A stretch of DNA of 64,000 nucleotides from Phaeobacter piscinae (GTDB lineage Bacteria > Pseudomonadota > Alphaproteobacteria > Rhodobacterales > Rhodobacteraceae). Position numbers and translations under genes: made by a program. The stretch spans positions 157,389 through 221,388 of the forward strand of contig NZ_CP010682.1 in assembly GCF_002407245.1 (NCBI RefSeq). Direction: 5' to 3'. The notes beneath the pieces are model-generated. The model did not search any database. It saw only the letters and a list, made by a program, of their open reading frames with translations, and had not been told where the DNA came from. Of the stretch, positions 16,725 through 25,072 are shown one piece after another (the stretch's first letter is position 1; each line of letters opens with the position of its first letter).

Positions 16725-17483
16725 CTAAAGCGGAGTATCCCGGACCAGCCTCAGGCCCAGATGTGCTGGCGGCGATCCTACGGCACAGCCACCCCGTGCC
16801 GGGTCGCGGACAAGGAATGGTACGGCTGCCAAATGTTCGCCTGCCACAAAATACGCCGGACAGCGGCTGGAACTGGCCCCGGAGGCACCGGCATAGCAAT
16901 CCTGCGTCCACTCCCAGACGTTGCCGTCGAGATCGACAATCCCATCCGGTGATGTCGTATAACTGCCTTGCGGACGCAGCGCCCGGCTCTTTTGTTCGCC
17001 CAAGAGATAGGTCGACGCCCAGGTGAGATCTGGATCTGTGAAGATCGGATCAGGTTCTTCCGGGAGGACGGGTGCTGCGAGATGCTCCCATTCCGCCACG
17101 CGCGGCAGGCGATATCCGCCATCGCTGCGGGCGTTGATCCAGGCCAGATACTCGCCCACGTCAAGATAGCTCAGCCCGGTTGCAGGCGTGGTCGCGGCAT
17201 CCTGATTAGGGCGTGTGCGCAGGTTCAGCGCACACACGCCGTCGGCATGGCAGCGGTTCCACTCGGCTACCGTGACCTCATGTTTCATGACGTAGATAAC
17301 ATGCTGACCGCCATGCTCTGCCACCGCAGGCACCAGCTCTGGCTGAAGGATGTCCTTCCCCGCAGGTCCGACAGACACGCGGGGGAGGAATATGGCGACC
17401 AACAGGACCAGCGCCGCCACAAGGGCGCCCAGACCCAACAGGACAATCCGGTCAGCAGGGCGGTGCAATGTGGCAGCAATCAT
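16725..17483 (-). CDS. nirV: NirV, formylglycine-generating-enzyme-like protein linked to nitrite reductase
   Basis: A 252-residue protein with one N-terminal membrane anchor (VLLGLGALVAALVLLVAIFL) and a SUMF1/FGE-sulfatase-type domain outside the membrane: MKHEVTVAEWNRCHADG, YRLPRVAEWEHLAA, DGIVDLDGNVWEWTQDCYAG and GLRLVRDTPL at the end. Genes of this family next to nirK are called nirV; its role in denitrification is not settled. It follows nirK by 37 bases on the same strand, so the two are one operon under the NnrR box upstream of nirK. Confidence 0.85.
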   Translation of the reverse strand: MIAATLHRPADRIVLLGLGALVAALVLLVAIFLPRVSVGPAGKDILQPELVPAVAEHGGQHVIYVMKHEVTVAEWNRCHADGVCALNLRTRPNQDAATTPATGLSYLDVGEYLAWINARSDGGYRLPRVAEWEHLAAPVLPEEPDPIFTDPDLTWASTYLLGEQKSRALRPQGSYTTSPDGIVDLDGNVWEWTQDCYAGASGASSSRCPAYFVAGEHLAAVPFLVRDPARGGCAVGSPPAHLGLRLVRDTPL

Positions 17484-17520
17484 TGTGCTCTCCTATGGTC
17501 GTTATACGCAGTGGGTCCGT

Positions 17521-18744
17521 TCAGGTTTCAAAGCTGCGCGGCGCAACTACCTGTTCCATCAGCGCATTATCCCAGGCGCCATCGACGACGAAGTGGGCAG
17601 TGGCCCCCAGCAGAACCGCCTCAATCAGATTGTGGTTCACATAGGCATAAACGCCAGGCTGTTCGAAGGTGTACATCGCTGCCATGGCGCTGCCGCCACG
17701 CACGAACCAGCTCTCGATACCTGTGAGCGGCGCATCGGTGAAAGATCCGGTCTCCCAGACATAATTGCCGTGGCCGCCGATCAGGTGCGGACGGGAGTCG
17801 CGGTTGGCCTGATTGTGGATCATCAGAACCGTCTCGCCGACCTTCGCGCGCAGTGCATTGTCGCCGGTCAGGGCACCGACAGCGCCGTTGAAAACCGAAT
17901 GGGTTGGCACCAGCGTCCGCATCGCGTCCATACTGTCAGCATAGTCGTCGCCTGCCAGTTCATAGGTGCGATAGTCGCCGTTTTCGTCCATCGGCAGGTA
18001 GTAATCCTGCTCACCGATATAGGCGATGCTGTCATAGCGCAGCGGATTGCCCTCACCGTCTTTGAGGCCATCGCGCGGCAGCACCATGATGGCACCATTC
18101 ATCCCATGGGTAACGTGATAGGGGATCATCGCGCCGCCAGGCGCGCAGTGATAGGTGAAGCAGCCGGGTTTGGTTGCTTTCCAGCGCAGAACAGTTTCTT
18201 CGCCCGGGAAAACATGGGTGAGACCGCCGCCCCCCAGCGCCCCGGTGGAGGCGTGAAAGTCGATGTTGTGTTCCATCTGGCTGTCTGTCGGATTGCGCAG
18301 GGTGAGTTCGACATAATCGCCCTCATGCACGATGATCAGCGGGCCGGGAACAGACCCGTTGTAGGTCAGCGCCCAGATCTCGGCGCCGGTGTCCTCATCC
18401 ACCACCATCAGCCGCTCTTCGGTGATCAGTTCGATCTCGACGATTTTCGGCCCTCCGGATGCTACCTGCTCATGTTTGGGAGCAAACGGCGGCGCCACCA
18501 GTTCCTGTTTGACGCGGGTGTATCCCGACAGATCCACCGGGGCTGCCTCCGCCTGTGCCTGCGCTTCGGCTTGAATGAACTGGGGCGCCGCGCCGCGCAA
18601 TGGCGGCACCGCTGCCCGACGACCGGCCCCGTTGGCCGAGGAAGCCAGCCCACCGGTCATCGCCGCAGCACCGGCCAGAACGGTTCCGCGCAGCACATTG
18701 CGACGGCTTGTTTGCGCAAGCCCGGGGTTGAAACGTTTGGTCAT
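17521..18744 (-). CDS. nirK: Copper-containing nitrite reductase NirK
   Basis: A 407-residue periplasmic enzyme that reduces nitrite to nitric oxide. A twin-arginine signal (SRRNVLRG) is followed by a hydrophobic stretch, then two cupredoxin domains. Copper ligands are visible: MEHNIDFHA (type 1 His, catalytic Asp, type 2 His), [20 protein letters not shown] (type 2 His, type 1 Cys, His and Met), PTHSVFNG (catalytic His) and [11 protein letters not shown] (type 2 His). The extra residue in [10 protein letters not shown] is a feature of class II enzymes such as those of Rhodobacter. The region between Tat signal and domain 1 has an Ala/Gln/Glu-rich linker. Transcription probably starts from a promoter under the NNR box at 18837-18850. 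Confidence 0.97.
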   Translation of the reverse strand: MTKRFNPGLAQTSRRNVLRGTVLAGAAAMTGGLASSANGAGRRAAVPPLRGAAPQFIQAEAQAQAEAAPVDLSGYTRVKQELVAPPFAPKHEQVASGGPKIVEIELITEERLMVVDEDTGAEIWALTYNGSVPGPLIIVHEGDYVELTLRNPTDSQMEHNIDFHASTGALGGGGLTHVFPGEETVLRWKATKPGCFTYHCAPGGAMIPYHVTHGMNGAIMVLPRDGLKDGEGNPLRYDSIAYIGEQDYYLPMDENGDYRTYELAGDDYADSMDAMRTLVPTHSVFNGAVGALTGDNALRAKVGETVLMIHNQANRDSRPHLIGGHGNYVWETGSFTDAPLTGIESWFVRGGSAMAAMYTFEQPGVYAYVNHNLIEAVLLGATAHFVVDGAWDNALMEQVVAPRSFET

Positions 18745-18836
18745 TGTCGCTCTCCTTGTCTTAGGCGTGGTCCGCCGTGGGCGAGCCGCGTTTGCTGATG
18801 TCGCGATAAATTTAGCTGATCACCACATTCGGGACG

Positions 18837-18850
18837 TTGCGGCAGCGCAA
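18837..18850. promoter_or_regulatory. NnrR/FNR-type box upstream of nirK
   Basis: TTGCG-GCAG-CGCAA is a perfect NNR-type palindrome located 93 bases upstream of the nirK start codon and about 107 bases upstream of the nnrR start codon. It fits NO-responsive activation of nirK by NnrR and could also influence nnrR itself. Confidence 0.75.
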
Positions 18851-18956
18851 AGACAGCGGCGGTTTTTTGGCTGACCAACCCGCGGTCAAAGCACCGCGCG
18901 GGTGACGCCCCCCCGGTTTTGTTTTAGGATCATGACAACGCTTGTTCGGAGATGCC

Positions 18957-19646
18957 GTGCGCCACCTACATGAAAGCCTGCTTCGCCCGCTGCCACCATT
19001 CTCGCAGCTGGCCGACGCGCAGATCCGCACGATCCTTGATCACGCCAGCAGTCGTGGCGTTGGGCCTGGGCAAACGGTTTTTGCCGAAGGTGATCCTGCG
19101 GAGACATTTTACCTGCTGCTAGATGGCACCATTCGGGTCGTACGGATCTCCAGCGACGGTGAACAGGTGACCTCCTTGCATATTCCGCCCGGCCAGTTGT
19201 TCGGAATTGCACGGGCACTGGGGCGCGACAGTTATCCAGCCACCGCCGTTGCCGCGAGCGAGGCGCTGATCCTCTCCTGGCCAACCGCGCTGTGGGACAG
19301 TTTCATCGCCGACTACCCAGGCTTTGCCACAGAGACCTATAAAACGGTCGGCGCCCGTATTGGCGAGATGAACACCCGCATCATGGAGATGTCGACACAA
19401 CATGTCGAACAACGGGTTGCCCGGGCTTTGCTGCGATTGATCAATCAATCCGGGATCAAGGTCGCGCAAGGAATCGAGATCGGGTTTCCGATCACCCGTC
19501 AGGATGTTTCAGAACTCACCGGCACCACTTTGCACACGGTCAGCCGCCTGCTCAGCGCCTGGGAGAAAGACGGGATGGTCAGCAGCAAGCGCAAGAAAAT
19601 CACCATCTGTGACCCTCATCGGCTGATGCTCCTCAGCGATCCATAA
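18957..19646 (+). CDS. nnrR: Crp/Fnr-family regulator NnrR (nitric oxide responsive)
   Basis: About 229 residues. The N-terminal cyclic-nucleotide-type beta roll (GQTVFAEGDPAETFYLLLDG) is joined by a long dimer helix (NTRIMEMSTQHVEQRVARAL) to a winged helix (ITRQDVSELTGTTLHTVSRL). The N-terminus lacks the four-Cys pattern of FNR, so it is not an oxygen-sensing FNR; the family in this setting senses NO through haem. Start: GTG 18957 preceded by GGAGA is favoured over TTG 18942. It sits between nirK and nor, and boxes of its type precede both, which supports the NnrR assignment over the related DNR group. Confidence 0.85.
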   Translation: MRHLHESLLRPLPPFSQLADAQIRTILDHASSRGVGPGQTVFAEGDPAETFYLLLDGTIRVVRISSDGEQVTSLHIPPGQLFGIARALGRDSYPATAVAASEALILSWPTALWDSFIADYPGFATETYKTVGARIGEMNTRIMEMSTQHVEQRVARALLRLINQSGIKVAQGIEIGFPITRQDVSELTGTTLHTVSRLLSAWEKDGMVSSKRKKITICDPHRLMLLSDP

Positions 19647-19720
19647 CGGTGCCACCGGCGCGGAGCAGGCGTGGTGTGCCTCCGCTGCACCGAATCTTCT
19701 GATCGGATGGAAAACCGGGA

Positions 19721-19948
19721 TCAGCCCCGGTTCTGGCGCGCGAGTTCAACGGCGTCTGCCAGCGCGGCGCGAAACACCTCTTCATCCAAATGATATTCCG
19801 CGCAGGCTTCGCTGACGGAATGAAACGGGCTGACCATGCAGCCAACGCACAACATGTCGTGGTCCATGAAGACCCGGACCGTCTCCGGCCAGGTCGTCAT
19901 AAGGATATCCAGCGGCAGGTCGGGGTCGTCCAGTTTTGGCGGCGGCAT
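19721..19948 (-). CDS. DUF1858 small protein
   Basis: A 75-residue protein matching DUF1858: LPLDILMTTWPETVRVFMDH followed by the signature MLCVGCMVSPFHSVSEACAE, with two Cys spaced C-x2-C. It has no signal sequence. DUF1858 proteins occur with hybrid-cluster and nitrosative-stress genes; the molecular role is unknown. It diverges from norC with an NnrR-type box between the two (20003-20016), so it is probably NO-induced. Confidence 0.85.
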   Translation of the reverse strand: MPPPKLDDPDLPLDILMTTWPETVRVFMDHDMLCVGCMVSPFHSVSEACAEYHLDEEVFRAALADAVELARQNRG

Positions 19949-20002
19949 GACGGGTCAATCCTCTCTCTGAGGTCAGGCTAGCAGTGGCAATCGCGCCAAA
20001 CC

Positions 20003-20016
20003 TTGCGCTTGCACAA
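20003..20016. promoter_or_regulatory. NnrR/FNR-type box upstream of norC
   Basis: TTGCG-CTTG-CACAA matches the NNR palindrome at 9 of 10 arm positions. It lies 62 bases upstream of the norC start codon and 54 bases upstream of the divergent DUF1858 gene, so it may serve both. Confidence 0.7.
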
Positions 20017-20078
20017 CCTTTGCCTCTGCTGCCCGGGCTATCACCAAGCGATCAGCAACTGCCGGAAAGGGCCACGCC

Positions 20079-20531
20079 ATGGCTGAATTTCTGACCAAGT
20101 CGCGGGCGCGCAATGTGTTCTACGGAGGATCGATTTTCTTCGTTGTGGTGTTCATTGGCATGACCGTGCACAGCCACCGCTATGTGGTGACAACCTCCAC
20201 CGCAGGAATGCCCCTGACCGAAGCCGTCACACTGGGCAAACGGGTCTGGGAACGACACTCTTGCATCAACTGCCACACGCTACACGGCGAGGGGGCATAT
20301 TTCGCGCCGGAAGTCGGCAATGTGATGACCAGATGGGGTGTTCAGGATGACCCTGAGGAAGCCTTTGAAATCTTGAACAGCTGGATGGAGAGCCAGCCCA
20401 GCGGTGTCGAAGGGCGCCGTCAGATGCCTCATTTCGAGTTGACCGAAGAGGAAACCCGCGGCCTGGCCGAATTCCTGCGATGGGCCGATCAGACCGACAC
20501 TCAGGGCTGGCCGCCGAATGACGCGGGCTAA
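20079..20531 (+). CDS. norC: Nitric oxide reductase subunit C
   Basis: A 150-residue c-type cytochrome with one N-terminal membrane helix (VFYGGSIFFVVVFIGMTVHS) and a haem c site CINCH at about residue 66; the axial Met is in RRQMPHFELT. NorC takes electrons from periplasmic cytochrome or azurin and passes them to NorB. A ribosome site GGAAAGG precedes the ATG. It heads norCBQD, with 12 bases to norB, and lies behind an NnrR-type box. Confidence 0.96.
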   Translation: MAEFLTKSRARNVFYGGSIFFVVVFIGMTVHSHRYVVTTSTAGMPLTEAVTLGKRVWERHSCINCHTLHGEGAYFAPEVGNVMTRWGVQDDPEEAFEILNSWMESQPSGVEGRRQMPHFELTEEETRGLAEFLRWADQTDTQGWPPNDAG

Positions 20532-20543
20532 GGGAGAGACATC

Positions 20544-21902
20544 ATGAAATATCAATCTCAAAAGGTCGCTCAGGCCTATTTCATCTGCGCGATGGCGCTA
20601 TTCGCAATTCAGGTCCTCGGCGGGTTATTGGCAGGTTGGGTTTATGTCTCACCCAATTTCCTGTCTGAACTGCTGCCCTTCAATATCATTCGTATGCTGC
20701 ACACCAACGCGCTGATCGTTTGGTTGTTGCTTGGCTTCTTCGGTGCGGCCTATTTCCTGATCCCGGAGGAATCCGAGCGCGAGATCTACTCGGTCAAACT
20801 GGCCTATCTGCAGCTTGCGATCCTGATGATCGGCACACTTGGGGCGGTTGGGTCCTATCTGGTCGGCATCCACGGAGGGCGCGAATTTCTGGAGCAACCA
20901 CTCTGGGTGAAGTTTGGTATCCTCGTCGCTGCGCTGATCTTCCTCTTCAATGTGTCGATGACAGTGCTGGCGGGGAAGAAAACCGCGATCACCAATGTCT
21001 TGTTGATGGGGCTATGGCTGCTGTCGCTGCTGTGGATCTTTGCCTTCATCAACCCGGAAAACCTCTCTCTGGACAAGATGTACTGGTGGTTTGTTGTCCA
21101 CCTCTGGGTGGAAGCAACCTGGGAACTGGTGATGGCGGCGATCCTTGCCTTCCTGCTGCTGAAGCTGACCGGGGTCGACCGTGAAGTGGTTGAAAAATGG
21201 CTGTATGTTATCGTCGCCACCGCTCTTTTCTCGGGCATTTTGGGCACCGGTCACCATTTCTACTGGATTGGTTTGCCCGGCTATTGGCAGTGGGTTGGTT
21301 CGATCTTCTCAACGTTTGAGGTGATCCCCTTCTTCCTGATGATGTCCTTTGCCTTTGTGATGGTCTGGAAGGGACGCAAGAACCACCCAAACAAGGCTGC
21401 TCTTTTGTGGTCGCTCGGGTCCAGCACCGTTGCCTTCTTCGGTGCGGGTGTCTGGGGATTTCTGCACACGCTGCATGGGGTCAATTTCTACAGCCACGGC
21501 ACCCAGATCACCGCTGCACATGGGCATCTGTCCTTCTACGGGGCTTATGTGGCGCTGAACCTCGCGATCTTTACCTACGCGATGCCAATGCTGCGTGGAC
21601 GGGCGCCATATAATCAGGTTCTGAATATGGCCAGCTTCTGGCTGATGACCGGCGGCATGGCGTTCATGACGTTCGTGCTGACCTTTGCCGGAACCATTCA
21701 GACCCATATGCAGCGCGTCATCGGGGACTATTACATGGATGTGCAGGACAGCCTGTCGATTTTCTATCTGATGCGGTTTGGGGCCGGCGCTGCGGTTGTG
21801 ATCGGGGCCTTGCTGTTCATCTACGCGCTTTTGGTGGTGCGCCGGGATGAGGTGATTGCACCCGGACCGGCGCATAAGACCGGCACGGTTGCGGGGGAGT
21901 AA
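20544..21902 (+). CDS. norB: Nitric oxide reductase subunit B
   Basis: A 452-residue integral membrane protein with about 12 helices, the haem-copper-oxidase-like catalytic subunit that reduces 2 NO to N2O. Haem and non-haem iron ligands are visible: MLHTNALIVWLLLGFF (low-spin haem His), VHLWVEATWELVMAAILAFL (FeB His and the conserved Glu), GTGHHFYWIGLPGYWQW (FeB His pair) and AAHGHLSFYGAYV (high-spin and low-spin haem His). No oxidase-type Tyr-His crosslink motif appears. Length fits cNOR rather than quinol qNOR, which has a longer N-terminus. AGGGAGAGACATC precedes the ATG. Confidence 0.97.
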   Translation: MKYQSQKVAQAYFICAMALFAIQVLGGLLAGWVYVSPNFLSELLPFNIIRMLHTNALIVWLLLGFFGAAYFLIPEESEREIYSVKLAYLQLAILMIGTLGAVGSYLVGIHGGREFLEQPLWVKFGILVAALIFLFNVSMTVLAGKKTAITNVLLMGLWLLSLLWIFAFINPENLSLDKMYWWFVVHLWVEATWELVMAAILAFLLLKLTGVDREVVEKWLYVIVATALFSGILGTGHHFYWIGLPGYWQWVGSIFSTFEVIPFFLMMSFAFVMVWKGRKNHPNKAALLWSLGSSTVAFFGAGVWGFLHTLHGVNFYSHGTQITAAHGHLSFYGAYVALNLAIFTYAMPMLRGRAPYNQVLNMASFWLMTGGMAFMTFVLTFAGTIQTHMQRVIGDYYMDVQDSLSIFYLMRFGAGAAVVIGALLFIYALLVVRRDEVIAPGPAHKTGTVAGE

Positions 21903-21905
21903 GTC

Positions 21906-22700
21906 ATGAACATGCATGCTCCCCGCCCGATCCCGCATTACCATGAAATTGCTCAGGAATGCGCATTGTTCGAAACCGCCCATGCCCAAGGCCTGCCCCT
22001 TCTGTTGAAGGGGCCGACCGGCTGCGGCAAGACACGGTTTGTCGAACATATGGCAGCCCGGCTCGATCGGCCGCTGTATACCGTTGCCTGCCATGATGAT
22101 CTCTCCGCCGCTGACCTGATTGGCCGGTATTTGTTGAAAGGGGGCGATACCCATTGGGTCGATGGTCCACTGACCCGCGCCGTGCGCGAGGGGGGGATCT
22201 GCTATCTGGATGAGGTTGTCGAGGCGCGTAAGGACGTCACTGTGGTGCTTCATCCACTGACCGACAACCGCCGCACGCTGATGATTGACCGCACCGGCGA
22301 GGAACTGGTGGCGCCGCCCGGCTTCATGTTGGTTGCCTCTTACAATCCCGGCTATCAGAACGTGCTGAAGCGGCTCAAACCTTCGACACGGCAGCGGTTT
22401 CTCTCTGCCAGTTTCGATTTTCCCGACCCGCAGTCGGAATGCGCCATCGTCGCTCAGGAAAGCGGGCTGGATGTGTCGAAGGTGCAACCGCTTGTACGGT
22501 TGGCCGGTCATATCCGCGCCCTGTCGGGCATGGATCTGGAAGAGGGCGTGTCGACACGGCTGCTGATCTATACCGCCAGTCTGATCCACCGCGGCATGCC
22601 AATTGAGCCAGCGCTGGAGGCTGCGATCATCGAACCTCTCACCGATGAAGAGGACATCAAACAAGCGCTGCGCGATCTGATCGCGACGATCTACGGGTAG
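21906..22700 (+). CDS. norQ: NorQ, MoxR-type AAA+ ATPase for NO reductase activation
   Basis: A 264-residue AAA+ protein of the CbbQ/NirQ/NorQ/GvpN group. Walker A is KGPTGCGKTRFVEHMAAR, Walker B is GGICYLDEVVEARKDV, and sensor and arginine-finger segments follow (MLVASYNPGYQN, KPSTRQRFLSASFDFPD). It acts with NorD to insert or activate the FeB site of NorCB. It starts three bases after norB stops and ends four bases before norD, consistent with one operon. Confidence 0.95.
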   Translation: MNMHAPRPIPHYHEIAQECALFETAHAQGLPLLLKGPTGCGKTRFVEHMAARLDRPLYTVACHDDLSAADLIGRYLLKGGDTHWVDGPLTRAVREGGICYLDEVVEARKDVTVVLHPLTDNRRTLMIDRTGEELVAPPGFMLVASYNPGYQNVLKRLKPSTRQRFLSASFDFPDPQSECAIVAQESGLDVSKVQPLVRLAGHIRALSGMDLEEGVSTRLLIYTASLIHRGMPIEPALEAAIIEPLTDEEDIKQALRDLIATIYG

Positions 22701-22704
22701 CGTT

Positions 22705-24636
22705 ATGAAATTGCTCGACCTGATGGAGCCCGAGGAAACTGTTGGCAACCTCTGGCACGATATGGCCAGCAATCTCGCCGGTGAGGTCGCAGAGGATGGC
22801 GCGACGCTATCTGCTGCGGCCTGCCGGTTGCAGGACCTGAGGCCCAGCCTTGCAGTGCTGTTTCGCGCCTTGGGCGGGGCAGCGTCGGTCGATCTGGTCG
22901 AGGCACCTGCCACGGTGGCACAGCACCGGCGATCCCTGACGCACCGGGTTGCGGCAGATCGGATGCGCGAGTTTATTCCACGTTACGACGGTAGGCGATT
23001 GGCCCTGCCCCCGGTGATGGCCTGCTTTCCCCGCTATGAGCTGAACCGGGCTGCCTATTTCTGGCTGGTCGCACAGGCTGCGGTCGCTGATCCCGCAGAG
23101 CTGCAACCGCAGCCGCCCAATTCAGCCCGCGCCGCCGATCTGGCCCGGATCCGGGCCACCCTTGCCGCCAGCCACCGTGCCGCCGGGTATTGCCCTGGCC
23201 TGCGGCAAACCTACCGACAAATGGCAAGCCTGTGCCTGGAACAGCGCAAGGCGCAGCCAGCCCATGCCGCTGATCGGATGGTCGCAGAACAGGTTCTCGC
23301 GGCTTTGTCTCAAGATCCTTGGGAAGTCGCGACCGACCAACCGCTGAGCACAGATTTGCCAACGGAGACGGGGCGCTATCTGCCGTTTGCGCCGGTACCG
23401 TTCTGGGTCCGTTTTGAGGCTCCCGGCCACGCCGCAATGGCCGCAGAAGAAGCCGCCGAGCAGGCGACCGCGCTGCCGACTGCGGCAAGTAGCAGTCGCA
23501 AGCTGGGCGCGCGCATCGATCAGGATCAGGCGCGTCGTAAGGACAGTTTTATCCTGCATCGGTTTGAATCCATCCTGTCCTGGGTGGAGTCGATGAATAT
23601 CAACCGCAGTGTTGATGATGATGACCCTGACAATGCCCAAAAGGCCGCAGAGGATCAGGATCTTATCCCGCTTACCAAGCATGACCGTCGGCTGGCGTCC
23701 CGGTTGCGGCTGCATCTGGATCTATCGCCCGCAGATGCCGAACACGAACGGCTGAGTGCGGAATACACCTACCCCGAGTGGAACCATCTCAGCCAATGTG
23801 AGATGACGGATCACTGCCGCGTGCTTGAGGCGGATGCACAGCCTGACGCGCAGCATCCCTTTCGACCCGACCCCCGCCAGATCCGGATGGTGCGTCGCCA
23901 GTTCGAAGCGTTGCGTCCGCGCCGCATCCTGCAGCCACGGCAAGTCGACGGCGCCGAGCTGGATCTGGATGCAGTTATCTCCAACCAAGCCGATCTGGCG
24001 GCAACCGGGCGTGGCAGCGATCGGCTTTGGCAGAGCGCACGCCAACAGCAGCGCGACCTCTCGGTTGCCTTTCTGATCGACACCTCGCGGTCCACTGAAG
24101 CCGCGATTGCTGACAGCAGTGTGATCGACATTGCCCGCAACGCTATGGCGGCGCTGGCTCTCGGGATTGACGTTGCAGGCGACAGATTGGCGATCTGGGG
24201 CTTCTCATCCCTGCGCCGCGACCGGGTGTTCCTAACCCGCTGCAAGGGGTTTGACATGCCGATGTCCGATGCTGTCACCGCCAATATCGGCGCGCTGCAA
24301 CCGGGCCACTACACCCGTCTTGGGGCCGCGATCCGCCACGTCAGCGCCCAGCTGGCGGCAGAGCCATCCAGCCGTAAACTGCTGATTGTCCTAACAGATG
24401 GCAAGCCTAATGATCTCGACCACTACGAAGGCCAGCACGGTATTGAAGACAGCCGCATGGCCGTACGTAGCGCCCGCCGCGCGGGCCAAAGCCTGCATGG
24501 CATCATCATCGACGAAGACGGTCAGGACTGGTTCGCCCGGATTTTCGGCCGCGGCGGGTTTTCGCTCCTGCCGAACCCTGCCCGACTGTCACGGGCCTTG
24601 CCCGACATCTACCGTAGTCTGACACAGGAGAGCTGA
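22705..24636 (+). CDS. norD: NorD, VWA-domain partner of NorQ
   Basis: A 643-residue soluble protein, a usual length for NorD. The first 430 residues are mostly helical; the C-terminal von Willebrand A domain has the metal-ion site motif LIDTSRSTE and the later LTDGKPNDLDHYEG. It pairs with NorQ as in other MoxR-VWA systems. The gene starts right behind norQ and the next small gene begins one base after its stop. Confidence 0.94.
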   Translation: MKLLDLMEPEETVGNLWHDMASNLAGEVAEDGATLSAAACRLQDLRPSLAVLFRALGGAASVDLVEAPATVAQHRRSLTHRVAADRMREFIPRYDGRRLALPPVMACFPRYELNRAAYFWLVAQAAVADPAELQPQPPNSARAADLARIRATLAASHRAAGYCPGLRQTYRQMASLCLEQRKAQPAHAADRMVAEQVLAALSQDPWEVATDQPLSTDLPTETGRYLPFAPVPFWVRFEAPGHAAMAAEEAAEQATALPTAASSSRKLGARIDQDQARRKDSFILHRFESILSWVESMNINRSVDDDDPDNAQKAAEDQDLIPLTKHDRRLASRLRLHLDLSPADAEHERLSAEYTYPEWNHLSQCEMTDHCRVLEADAQPDAQHPFRPDPRQIRMVRRQFEALRPRRILQPRQVDGAELDLDAVISNQADLAATGRGSDRLWQSARQQQRDLSVAFLIDTSRSTEAAIADSSVIDIARNAMAALALGIDVAGDRLAIWGFSSLRRDRVFLTRCKGFDMPMSDAVTANIGALQPGHYTRLGAAIRHVSAQLAAEPSSRKLLIVLTDGKPNDLDHYEGQHGIEDSRMAVRSARRAGQSLHGIIIDEDGQDWFARIFGRGGFSLLPNPARLSRALPDIYRSLTQES

Positions 24637-24637
24637 C

Positions 24638-24820
24638 ATGCGTTATATCTTATCCGGAATAGTCTGCGCCGCGATCACCGCCCTGCCCGCGCTGGCCACG
24701 GGTTTCGACCGCCCGGCCCCGCAGGCGCAGTCCGCAACCGCTGAGTTCTGGTTTGCGCTGGCCTGTATTGCGCTGGTGCTGGCCCTTGCAGCGGTGCATG
24801 TATTGGTGGCAAGGCGATGA
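24638..24820 (+). CDS. Small membrane protein after norD
   Basis: A 60-residue protein: an N-terminal hydrophobic signal or helix (ILSGIVCAAITALPALATGF), a short Gln/Ala-rich loop and a second helix (FWFALACIALVLALAAVHVL) ending in basic VARR. It starts one base after norD and overlaps the next gene by four bases. I do not recognise the family. The position resembles that of small nor-linked membrane proteins such as NorF or NnrT in other denitrifiers, which influence expression or maturation; this comparison is by position and size only. Confidence 0.7.
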   Translation: MRYILSGIVCAAITALPALATGFDRPAPQAQSATAEFWFALACIALVLALAAVHVLVARR

Positions 24821-25047
24821 CATCGCAGGCGGGCTGGTCGCGCAGGCGTATCGCAATCGCACTTTATCCTTTTGGTGTAGGCGCGATGGCGGTCAATGTC
24901 TTCTTTGCCTCCCTGATCACCAGCTGGCTTGGGTTGCCGGTGTTGGGAACCGGCGCCTCCATCGCGATCGGCGCGCTGATTGCGGTGCCTGCCACTTACG
25001 CCTTCGCCGGACATATCCGGCGCCTGATGGACTCAGCGCAGCCCTAA
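24817..25047 (+). CDS. Small membrane protein, NnrT-like by context
   Basis: A 76-residue protein with two predicted helices (IALYPFGVGAMAVNVFFASL and VLGTGASIAIGALIAVPATY) and basic ends. Its ATG overlaps the end of the preceding small gene (ATGA), so the two are coupled. It precedes the NnrS-family gene by 25 bases. In Rhodobacter small membrane genes such as nnrT lie in the same place and are needed for full nir expression; identity to that family is not verified. Confidence 0.7.
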   Translation: MTSQAGWSRRRIAIALYPFGVGAMAVNVFFASLITSWLGLPVLGTGASIAIGALIAVPATYAFAGHIRRLMDSAQP

Positions 25048-25072
25048 GTATTTTAAGAAACGGATCTGACCT

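Noticed and set aside
17350..18798. 482-codon plus-strand frame over nirK
   Set aside because: Antisense to a NirK with all copper ligands; the frame owes its length to GC-rich codons.
21309..22913. 534-codon minus-strand frame over norB and norQ
   Set aside because: Antisense to genes with strong family motifs; translation rich in His, Gln and Arg with no domain.
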